This document shows, in pieces, positions 11,151-20,956 of a stretch of DNA of 64,000 bases. The translations under genes and the position numbers were made by a program. The notes under the pieces were generated by a model that worked only from the letters and a program-made list of their open reading frames with translations, was not told the DNA's origin and made no database searches. Source of the DNA: Ilyonectria destructans (lineage: Eukaryota > Ascomycota > Sordariomycetes > Hypocreales > Nectriaceae). Each line of letters begins with the position of its first letter. The first letter of the stretch is position 1. Location of the stretch: positions 1,798,001 through 1,862,000 of the forward strand of contig JAHEWK010000002.1 of assembly GCA_020740775.1 (NCBI GenBank), read 5' to 3'.

Positions 11151-13346
11151 GATGACGATGGAGGGTGGCGTAGAATGGGGTAGGTAGGTGGATGGTGTAT
11201 ACGAAACTAGCCTGTTACGGCTCGTTCGTATTTGGATAGGAAGATGTATATAAGAGAGGATGGAATAGGAAATTAGCAGCTTATTCTAGAGCGAAGGCTG
11301 GCAGGGTTGTTTAGCAAGATCAAATCACGACCCAGGCGGAGGGCTGAAGAGTTGCTTAAGAGTTTAGAAAGGCGGCAATGGGTGGTGCGCCACCGATAGC
11401 GGGCATCATGTGTCTTGCATCATGGTGACTATCCACGCGGACACCAAGACTCCGTCTCGTCATCACGGCCCAGTGAGTGGACGACGGAGGAAATCGTAAG
11501 TCGAGATGTATCGTGATGGATGGAACGTCACGGTAGGTACGAGAAGGAGGATGGCATGGCAGCTCAATGTGCGGCCAACAATCGTGGATCACGCCGTACC
11601 GTTTTTGGCCGAAGCTCCCGGGCTGGCGGTACCCGTTTGCTTGCCAACGTTGCTCAGGGTCATATGACTCGCCACCACTGGGGCGACTGGTGCGCTGATG
11701 GATTGACGAGCTGCTTTGGGGGGGCAGTGCCATTGAGTAAACTTGGGAGCTGGTTAGGTACTGCAGTTCAGGTTTGGGTGGACTGCAGCTGGCAACGATC
11801 GACGTCGAATAGGTTACCCATGGAGTATTTGCCAGCATGGGTGTAAGTACCTAAGAGTGTAAATGGGGGCCGCGATGAGGGCTGGCTGAACATTTGTCCG
11901 GCCAGTCAGAGCTCCTCTCGGGAACCAACATAACGTTAGAGGCCATACACAACGCCTGCCAACAGAACGCAGAGCGCAGTTGATATGCAGGCTCCCGGCA
12001 AGGCGCATCCCTGGCGAGCGAGGGCGCACAAGCACAACTCGTCACCGTCCGTCCAGCATGGTTGGCAAATCGTGTTGGCAATCGGCCCTACCGGCGGAAC
12101 CCCCTCACAACGCCGGCCCTTGAGTGGCATTTATGTGGGGTTGGATATGTGTCAATCTCGGGGGCCGTAAGAACGATGAGATGGAAGAGAAGGAGAAGTG
12201 CTTTTTTCCTTCCTCATGGCCCGAACTGCATCCCCGACTTGGCCGCGTCGCTTGTCGCTTGCTTGTGTCACTGTCTCAGTGTGCAATTACACGCCCGCGC
12301 TGTAATTAGGGGACTTTGGTAAATACTGGTGGTCGCCGATTCGGCGGGGCGGGGGAGCCTCAGCGTGGGGCAAACTCCCCGTCGGCTGGTGTAACACCCG
12401 CAGTAAATCAGTGGAGAGCTGGAGCTCTCTGGTAGGGCATCTTCCACTGGCCGGCCGCCCCAGCCTCCACTGAAGACGGGACGCAGGCGCGGTACGTACC
12501 CAGCCCCGTACCGTGCCCGGCCTCCACTGACTGGCTCACTGACCTCTCCACGCAACGTTACAACAACCCCATTCAAACCCTCACTCCTCCGTCTCACTTC
12601 GCGCCTTTCGTCCAGCAAGGCACGACAGTGTGTGCCCTGGCTCAGCAACAATGGCTCGCGCCGCCAGCTACGCAGTACGATAGCCCCCGGCCGCCGGCAG
12701 TCGCCCGGCCTCGCCCAACCAATCTCCCAGCTGCCTCTCGGTTGTCGCATGTCCCGGGGCCGCCACCTCTGCGACGTTGGCTTTGAGCTACTACGTACTA
12801 CCTACGTGTGGATGCTCAGCTCACCCTCCAGCTCCTCATGCTCACCCGCCATTCACTCGACTGGCAATGGCAGCTACCGACTAACGACGACCATTGCTGC
12901 CCTGCATCTACCACCCACTCTCGGTGCCACGGTCGCTACCACTGCAGCTCGACTCCCTGCAACGTCGAATCCTGCCCCGTCCGTCTTCTGGGTTCCCTGG
13001 CGCTTCTGCTTCTGTCGTCCCTCCAGGTCCAGGTCAGGCAGGTCCCTTCGCCGCGGCCTTCATTCGCCTCGCCTTGCCTCGTTTGTCTCACCTGGTCTCG
13101 TCTCATCCTGCCTGGCCTTGTTTGCGGCCATTGACCACTACCTGCCATTACCTATCCATCGGGTCCGTGTCTGCTAGGGCTCGGGCGTGAGACATCCGAC
13201 CCATTTGTTCCGTTTAGATGACCGCTGTGTCGTTGGATTTTAGTATTTACTTCCCTCGTATCCATGACTTGACGCTCTCGACTCCGGCCTCAGCTTTTCC
13301 CCTCGTCCATCGCCCTTGTTCATAAAGGCACCCGCTCGTTACTGCC
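11151..13346. promoter_or_regulatory. Long divergent intergenic region dam1/hxk3
   Basis: About 2.2 kb without a convincing gene. Frames up to 181 codons (12632-13177) have biased Ser/Pro/Arg composition, no recognisable domain and no splice structure. The 500 bp before hxk3 are strongly CT-rich, typical of a fungal leader. The region is long enough to hold shared control elements for the two catabolic genes, but I recognise no specific binding site. Confidence 0.5.
11247..11252 (-). promoter_or_regulatory. Probable TATA box of dam1
   Basis: TATATA sits 97 bp upstream of the dam1 ATG, a usual distance allowing for a leader. It is palindromic, so strand is assigned by position only. Confidence 0.4.
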
Positions 13347-15068
13347 ATGGCGACCCTTCGAAAGCAGTTCCTTACTGCCCTCTTCAAAAGCCTCCTCCGA
13401 GGCAAGTCGTTGCTCCAGGCCATTCTGGCGTACTGGACCGGATCTCTCACAGTCACCGCTGACGGTAAGAACCGTGTCGCCGTACCGTCACACCGCTCCA
13501 CCCAAGAGTTCCTCAAGGAGGCTGAGGCACTGTTCCTTGGTCCCGTCAGCCAACATGACCTACAACAGCTCTCTCGCGACCTAAGGAAGCAGTTCGTCGA
13601 GCGTCTCCAAACCGACATGGAATGCATGCTGCCATCCTACAGCCATCAACTTCCACACGGAGCCGAACGAGGGCACTATCTAGCGTTGGACGTTGGTGGT
13701 TCAACCCTCAGAGTGGCGCTAGTGGAGCTCCGAGGGCGCATGTCCAAGGTCGGTGAAGAGAGCAGGATTGTCAGCATGCGCAACTTCGCCATTACCCCCG
13801 AGATTAAGGATCTGGAGGGCATGGAGTTTTTCGACTGGATGGCCGCGAGGATAAAGGACACCCTCGCCGGAGACCTGGAGCAACATCAGAGTCTTGATCA
13901 GCCACTACTGATGGCAATGGCTTGGAGTTTCCCCATTGAGTGAGTGGGCCCGTCTCCAACCCGACGACATCTTACTCCAACGACTAACAACCCACAGGCA
14001 AACATCTCTTGCGGGCGGAAAGCTACAACCCATGGGCAAGGGCTTTTTGGCACATAATGGATTAGTAGGCCAAGACTTGGGGCAGGTCATCAAAACGGCT
14101 TGTGGCAACCAGGATCTTAACGTAGAGCTGCGGGCAATCCTCAACGACTCGAGTGCTTGTTTGTTATCAGAGTCCTACACGCACTCATCGACACGGTTCG
14201 GTCTCATCCTGGGTACCGGCGTTAACATCGCTGCGTACCTCCCCATCTCAGCAATTGGAAAAGCCAAGGTTGGCCAAAAACCCGCCGATTGGACTCACTT
14301 GATTGTGAATTCCGAGATTGGAATGTTTGGGCATGGAATCCTTCCTTTGACTAGATGGGATCAAGAGTTGCTCAAGACTCACCCCATGCCGAATTTTCAA
14401 CCATACGAGCACCTCGTCAGTGGCATGTACTTGGGGGAGATCTGCAGACAAGTCCTCGTCGAAGCCGTCGAATCAACCGGCGTTTTCGGGGGGATACTAC
14501 CTGCCTCTCTCAAGGAGCGTTACTCCTTGGCAACAGAGACTCTATCAATGATTCAAAGGTATATCCTATCGTGCTTCGCAACATTACTAGAAAAGAACTG
14601 ACACACACCAGTGATACTAGTGTCGAACTTGACGATGCCTGCAAAGAATTCTCTCTACGACATCCATCGCCCCACACCCCAACGACTTCTGACCTCTACT
14701 TCCTTAGACAGTTGGCGTCATTCATCTCAACCCGTTCAAGTGCCCTCGTGGCCACGTGTGTCTACACTTTCTGGAAGTTGCGGGTTGATGCCCAAGCCGA
14801 CTGGGTCAAGACTCTCCCTGACTCCTCTCCTTTGCGAACAACTGCCGAGGAGGATAGGGATATGTCGGAGACGACTGTCGCTTTCAATGGCAGCGTGATT
14901 GAGAACTACCCAGGATACCTAAGTAGTTGTCAAAAATACTTGGACCATCTGGTGGCCGACCAGAAGAGCGAGAACGGTGCACAGGGTACAGTTCAGCTCG
15001 TATCGGCCAAGGAGAGTTCCCTCTTAGGAGCGGCTGTGGCGCTAGCCTCTATGGAAGGGAGTGCTTGA
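13347..15068 (+). CDS. hxk3: N-acetylglucosamine kinase of the hexokinase family
   Basis: Exons 13347-13939, 13998-14558 and 14612-15068 give 536 aa. Both hexokinase lobes are present: the first phosphate motif LALDVGGSTLRVALVEL, the sugar-binding SFPIEQTSLAGG, LNDSSACLLSESY with the catalytic Asp, the second phosphate motif LGTGVNIAAYLP, and NSEIGMFG. Sequence around the sugar site departs from glucose hexokinases (a SFPCxQ motif in yeast), as expected for the GlcNAc-specific Hxk3/Nag5 group. The first 35 residues form a basic amphipathic stretch seen in this group. It makes GlcNAc-6-phosphate, the substrate of dac1. Cluster position supports GlcNAc specificity over glucose phosphorylation. 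Confidence 0.92.
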
Positions 15069-15924
15069 AGTCATTTCTTTAATGACAATGACATGTTGGT
15101 GGTGGCATCAGTTACTCACTCGAGGCGTAATCTTTTGGCGATATACATTCAAGGGACACCATGGCGATGCATATGAAGGGACAGGCGTCGGGTATGATTT
15201 TGCTTCAGTTTAAAGGCATGAACATGAATATTTGGTGGGCGGTTGTTATGACAAGACTTCGGAGGCCATGATGGGTCTGCAGGATAGAGAAGCGCATAGG
15301 CTCAAGATGATAATATAAGGGCTCCCTTGGTACATTAGGTCAAATCCGCAAAAAGTGGAAATGGCAACATCCCAAAATCACGAAGAGCCCAAAATCAAGA
15401 GCAAGTTGCCACTCTAAGAATAGGCCAGAACTCTATGCTGTTTCAATAAGCTATAAGCTACTTGAATAAGCTTTTTTATACCACATTTATCTTTGCACTC
15501 TTATTACTGCTAGGTACTTAGGTATATCATATCTGTGATCCGGCTTGGTCGTCAGTCTCGCATCGTCGAGGTGGACCCCGCTATCGTGGCGTAAAGTGTT
15601 TCCCGCAAGACGCGTCGAGATGATTCTGCTGCCTGCCAATTAAAGTAGCGCGACCAATTCCCACACAGCATGCCCCGCACATACATTGTACTGGTACCTA
15701 GGATTTTCTCACGTGATTGCCTGGCGTCTTCGCGTTCAGTGGATTGAATCAGCTTCGCGCGCGTCTTGACAAACAATTCCACACCAAACGCCACGGTGAA
15801 GCTTCCACGTCAATCTCTTTCGTAACCACGCACAACTTGCACTAGATGTCTCTTTCGATGCGCATCTGGTTCTTCTAGCTTTCACTTGCCAAATATACGG
15901 TCTCTCGACTCGAATCACGCGAAA
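15069..15924. other. Intergenic region hxk3/BRCT gene
   Basis: No gene. An AT-rich patch at about 15440-15530 contains repeated ATAAGCT units in both orientations. Nothing else was recognised. Confidence 0.5.
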
Positions 15925-18652
15925 ATGGGCGATGCTGGGAGTTCGTCTGGCATCTTTGCTGAATGTGCGATTGCCTTCGTGCCGAGCACGGCGCTGACTC
16001 CGAAGCTAATCGGCGAGGTATACCACGCCCGAATGGTTTGTCGGTGCTGTTAAGCTAACTGCGAATGCAGCTTTCGAGTATTTCGGAAGAGAATGGCGCT
16101 ACCATCTGCGAGCCTCGACGCGACGGCTCGATTCACATCGAAAAGGTCACTCACATCATCTCCAACACGATCGACTTCCCACAGTACACCGAGTCGCAGG
16201 CGGTAATGATCCCGGTTACGACAGCGCAGTGGATCATGACTTCAATCTCCCGCCGCAAGCAGGCTCAAGTTCGGCCGTTCTCGCCCGATCCCAGAATGAT
16301 CTTCTCCGACGTGGTGGTAACGTGCGCCGATCTGCCTGAGAGCGACAAGGAGAGTATCGCCGGCGCTACGATGGCTCTTGGTGGGCAGGAGTCAAAGGAC
16401 GCGACGCGGTTGACAACACATATTTGCGCCTTGTCGATGGATCATCCCAAGGTTCAGGCCTCCAAGGACAGGGGATGGAAGGGAAAAGTCGTTTTGCCAC
16501 ATTGGTACGTGCCAAGCTGCCGTGTTCTGTGAACCCGGTGCTGACCTCCTGCAGGTTCGATGATTGCTTCAAGTTGGGTAAACGGATCGACGAGGGGCCC
16601 TATCTCCTGCCCGACCCGGAGATTCTTAAAAAGTCACCAGAAGACGACCTTGCGATCCCGGAGAATTCGAATCTCGACGGTGCCACATCAACTTCTCCAA
16701 CCTACTTGCCGTTGCCGCCGGACGGGGATGTCGTTCGCCCTCCAGTTACCGTCTTTCAGGACAGAAGGGTCATGCTCTCCTCTGATATGAGTATCAGCCC
16801 CCGACTGAACAAGGTCATCCGAGATATCATCGTCAACGGCGGCGGCAGGCTTGTTGAGCACGTGGATGGCAGTGATATGTTCATTTGTCAGTATCGGGAT
16901 GGTCCCCAATACGTCCAGGCTGCTCAGTCATGCAAAGATGTTGGAAACTTGGCTTGGTTGTTCTACCTCATCGTCCACAATGAATGGACCTCACCCCTCC
17001 GCCGTCTCTTGCACTACCCCATTCCTAAGAATGGTATCGAAGGCTTCAAGGGCTTGCGTATTACGGTGTCCAACTACGGCGGAGAAGCTCGAATCTACCT
17101 CGAAAACCTCATCAGGGCCTGCGGTGCTGAATTCACCAAGACGATGAAGGCGGACAACACGCATCTTATCACCGCACGCAATTCTAGTGAGAAATGCAAG
17201 GCTGCTCCTGAGTGGGGCATCTCTGTCATTAACCATTTGTGGATCGAGGAGAGCTACGCAAAGTGCGAGATGAAGCCAATGACGATCAAAAAGTACAACC
17301 ACTTCCCTCCCCGTACCAACCTAGGCGAGATTATCGGTCAGACCTTCTTTGACGAATCCAAGTTGCAAGAGATGTTCTACCCTGGCGGCGAAGAGAACAT
17401 GTCTCCTCGGGCTAAAAGGAAGCGAAAGATTCTCGAAGCAGCCGAGGACAATGCCTACCAACACGGCCCAGCGGAGGGTGTTGTCATTGGTCGGGGAGAC
17501 CAAGACAGGGATGTGGACGACCTTCAACAAGGTGAGGCAGAGACCAAGAGCACCGCCAAGAAGACAACCACCAAGGCTTTGGGTACTGTGGCAACTCCGA
17601 TCCGAACTCGCCCTGCCCGGTCGGGAAAAGAGAATGAGACGCCTTCGATAGCATCAACAGGCGGGCGCAGCGCAAAGACTAAAGCGAGAGATTTACTCCA
17701 GACCATCGCCCCTGACATTGCGTTGTATGAAAAGGAGAAGAAAAGACACAGCAAGGGAGCCAATGTGCCCTGGGGCGGGAAACGTGCGGCAGACCAGGTC
17801 GACAAGACCCCCAAAGCCAAGCCAGGCACAAGCCCGGAAGTCGAGGATGATAGCGCGGACGAAAAACGACCTACTAAGAAGGCCCGGCCGTCGCTGCCTG
17901 ACGTCGAAACTCGGATCATCCTCACTGGGTTTGGTCGATGGGTTGGAGACAAGCACAAGGAGGACCAGGACCGGGTAAGTTGGGATACATAACTTTTGTT
18001 CTATTCACAGTGCTAACGCTCTTGACAGAGAAAACTGCGTGATCTTGGCGTTCAGATTGTCCAGGAAGGGCAACCTTGCGACTACCTGGCAGCTCCCCAT
18101 GTGGTCCGCACAGTCAAGTTCCTGTGTGCCCTTGCTCGAGGACCTACGGTCATCTCATCCACCTACATTGATAAGATTCTGGAGACGGGCAAGGTTCCCG
18201 ACGTGGATGAGTTCATCCTCCACGATAAGGAAACGGAGAAACGGTATGGCTTCAGCCTCGACAAGTCGGTAGCACGTGCCAAATCGAACCGCGGCAAGCT
18301 CCTCCTCGGCGTTCCCATCTACTGCACCGAGAAGATCCGCAACGGGCCGGATAGCTACAAGGCCATCGCAGAGGCGAACAGTGCTATTTTCATGATCTAC
18401 CGAGCGCGAAGCGGAACGACAATCCGACCCACGACGGCGGAAGAGGACGGCAATGCGCCGCCTGAGCCCGTCTATCTTCTTAGCAGCAATACCCCGGAGG
18501 AGAAGGCCTTGTGGGAACGCTTCCAGGACATGGCACGGAAGGGCAACATGGAGCCCAGGGTGGTGGCGCCCGACTGGCTGCTGGATGTGGCGATGGCACA
18601 GCAGGTGCGGTTCGACAAGAAGTTCCTAGTGGATCACTTTTATAAGGCCTAG
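15925..18652 (+). CDS. rtt107: Multi-BRCT DNA damage scaffold, Rtt107/Brc1 type
   Basis: Exons 15925-16017, 16071-16504, 16555-17974 and 18029-18652 give 856 aa. The N-terminal 450 residues hold several BRCT repeats. Signatures include THIISNTIDFPQY, VTTAQWIMTS, PFSPDPRMIFSDVVVTCADL, TTHICALSMDHPK and the BRCT tryptophan in VVLPHWFDDC. A further BRCT lies around LRITVSNYGGEARIYLENLI and THLITARN. A basic, Ser/Thr-rich linker follows at about residues 485-670. The C-terminal BRCT pair begins at TRIILTGFGRW and continues across the last exon with APHVVRTVKFLCALARG. Rtt107/Brc1 proteins bind gamma-H2A through this pair and scaffold Slx4 and Smc5/6 at stalled forks. I infer the same nuclear role. 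Confidence 0.88.
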
Positions 18653-18805
18653 GAAGGGCATGTGGCATAATGTAATGACGGAGTTTGGTGCAGGATAGGT
18701 AGCATCGCTGGTCCTCGTACCGGTTATCGGTTTTGGTTTCGTCTGCCTGGCCCCATTTGGCTGAGGGGTGGCGCAGTTGTATGTAGCTGTGCCAAAGGAC
18801 TCTGT

Positions 18806-19465
18806 TTAGAAGAACTTGACACCCAGAGAGTCGTCCTGTCCGAAGATTTGTGCCTTGCCTCGCTTGACAATAACATTGAGTGCCTTGAGCAGGATCTCGG
18901 TGTCCATGCCGTGGATATCTGGTCCATTGGTCAGTAATGTTTCATTGGAGAGTAGATTCCTGGGTAGCATACCCGTTCCCTTGGTGCCGTCCCCCTCCAC
19001 CAGCTCGTACACGGTCAACACACTGCCCTTCTGCCCAGACTCATCGACGTAGGTTTCGATGAGTCCCGCCCATTCGTCGGGTTTGCGCCAGAAGAGAAAC
19101 ACGACATCCCCGGAGGAACCACCGCCGACGAACTCGGCGCGGCCATCCTTGCGCATGAAGTCGACGACGTCCCGGATATCGTCGGCGCTCAGGCGGCGGT
19201 CGAGGCGGCGGTTGAAGAAGAGGTCGGAGTCGGCGGCGGACGAGAGCGCCAGGCGGAAGATGCGGTGGTGGCGGGCGTAGGCGAGGATGAGGGCCGACCA
19301 CTTGGTGCGCTGGGCGTGCAGCGTGGTCAGGTTGGTCTGGCGCGTGTAGAAGGCCGGGAAGTGGTATTCGCGCGGGAATGCGAAGGATGCGGAGCCCGAG
19401 GCGGGGGTGGAGGGGGACGGGTCGGAGGGCGTGGTGGATGTTGGGAGGGCTGCTGCGGTGGCCAT
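18806..19465 (-). CDS. vps25: ESCRT-II subunit Vps25
   Basis: Exons 19465-18973 and 18918-18806 give 201 aa, the usual Vps25 length. Two winged-helix domains are visible. The first starts with the conserved FPREYHFPAFYTRQTN (PPXY-like region) and WSALILAYARHHRIF. The second contains RRLDRRLSADDIRDVVDFM, VVFLFWRKPDEWAGLI and the C-terminal GQDDSLGVKFF. The 54-bp intron keeps the frame open, so an unspliced reading would insert 18 false residues. The in-frame ATG at 19639 adds 58 low-complexity residues and is rejected. The protein sorts ubiquitinated cargo into multivesicular endosomes. Confidence 0.93.
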   Translation of the reverse strand: MATAAALPTSTTPSDPSPSTPASGSASFAFPREYHFPAFYTRQTNLTTLHAQRTKWSALILAYARHHRIFRLALSSAADSDLFFNRRLDRRLSADDIRDVVDFMRKDGRAEFVGGGSSGDVVFLFWRKPDEWAGLIETYVDESGQKGSVLTVYELVEGDGTKGTGMLPRNLLSNETLLTNGPDIHGMDTEILLKALNVIVKRGKAQIFGQDDSLGVKFF

Positions 19466-20175
19466 GGTGGTGGGCGAATAGATCGAGTATGAGAGGAGGG
19501 GAAGGGGAGTGGACAGGATCGGAGCTGGGAGGCGTCGAGGTGAAGCTATCGTGACGGATCGGAGTTCAGATGCTGGAGGTTGCTTTGGCGGGGTTCGGCT
19601 TGCCATGACGTGGGGGGACGAGGGGCGGGCCGCCACCACGTGCTGCTATGGTTTGGGTGCCTGGCGGCTCAGCGCTCTACCAGTGGAAGTCTCATACTCA
19701 GCTTCGCCCCAACACCCACGGCAGCGACGAGCCAAATCTGATTTACAACCATTTCAGAGCAATTACCAGAAATGGACCTTTATTCAATGAGTGTTGCTAT
19801 TCGCATTTGGTAAAGACAATTATTCGTGGATAGATACTACAATCAAGGGTTATAAAAATGGTGTTTTCTAAATGCTTTATCAGGATGATTGATAATTATC
19901 AGCAGGATTGAGGTATGTAGCCATGTGTGCGAATAGCAACACTCTATTCAATATTGGTCTAATCGACATAGACATTAGCTTTTCATCTGTGTCGATTAAT
20001 CCCGTATCGGTCGATCCTCTAGCCGATTCGCTCCCAGTCACCCCGATGTTGTCCAGACCTCCATCGTGTAGCCACAGCAGTAGATGGCTCCAGAGGGCTG
20101 CGGTTAGCAGTTAGCCTCAAACGCCTCGATCAAATAGTCCCACGCGGGCGCGGATCGAGCACAGTAGATGATTGC

Positions 20176-20180
20176 TTATC
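20176..20180 (-). promoter_or_regulatory. GATA element (TTATC) upstream of nitrite reductase
   Basis: TTATC, the reverse complement of GATAA, is the core for AreA/NIT2 nitrogen regulators. Others occur at 20244-20248, around 20300 (AGATAA, + strand) and at 20687-20691. Four sites within about 800 bp upstream of a nitrogen-assimilation gene fit nitrogen metabolite control. Confidence 0.45.
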
Positions 20181-20611
20181 TTGGACACGCCAGCCAGTAG
20201 CATGTCTCCTGTTGGAAATGCCGCTAGCCCGTCCCTTGAGATCTTATCCGCGGGAGACAGTTGCGCTTGCGTCCGAGGAAAAGCGCTGGTCCCGGAGAAG
20301 ATAAAACTGGTCGAAAAATAACTCGGTCAGAGGTCGGGAAGACAAGGGGGATTGCCACTGCGGCGTGCGATTGACACACCGTGGGCGGTTGACACTCGGA
20401 GAAGAAGCATATCCGCATATGGCCGCTTCACTTGACGTGACAGTGGCCCAACTCTTACTCATAAAACCAGGAATGAGAAACCGATGAGAAACCGAATTGT
20501 CATAATCACGCCTTTCTTCTCCTCTCACGACGTCTCTGCTGTTTGTCCGACATATGACCGTCGCCGAATTTCCACGCAGTCTAGCCCCACGGCCCTGACA
20601 GTTTTGCCTTT

Positions 20612-20619
20612 CTCCGCGG
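20612..20619 (+). promoter_or_regulatory. Putative NirA/NIT4-type site CTCCGCGG
   Basis: CTCCGCGG exactly matches the Aspergillus NirA consensus CTCCGHGG for nitrate induction. It lies 338 bp upstream of the nitrite reductase ATG. A related CCGCGGGAG is at about 20248-20256 but does not fit the consensus exactly. Confidence 0.55.
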
Positions 20620-20956
20620 AACAACCAACGCCAAAGCCAGCGCGGGCGCACCACAACGCCGCATCGTGATTGGCTCTCCGCCCGTCTTATCAGGATCACC
20701 TCTCAGACACATCTGCCCCGGCACCTCACGTTGTCGCACCGCCCGGAAATGCGTTTTACGCTGCGAGATTCCGTCGAGTTTCCGGAGATGCAATTCGCGA
20801 TGCTATGTGGAACTCGGAATCGAGGCCCAACAGCCGAGGCTCTCAGGGCCTCTCATAAAACCATAGATCCCCAGGTGTAAACAGCGTGAACGGTTAGTTT
20901 GCACTTCGACGGCGTATTCTCCAAGGTGGCATGGGTTTGGTGAAATCTCGCCCATC

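Larger units (their letters stand above)
19466..20956. promoter_or_regulatory. Divergent region vps25/nitrite reductase
   Basis: About 1.5 kb without a gene. The half next to the nitrite reductase gene holds one NirA-type site and several GATA elements, listed separately. Around 19740-19930 the sequence is AT-rich and featureless. Confidence 0.55.

Noticed and set aside
12632..13177. 181-codon plus-strand frame upstream of hxk3
   Set aside because: CT-rich leader-like DNA open in several frames at once, with no recognisable protein feature.
19466..19639. 58-residue N-terminal extension of Vps25
   Set aside because: Pro/Ser-rich, and would exceed the normal Vps25 length; the ATG at 19465 gives exactly the family size.
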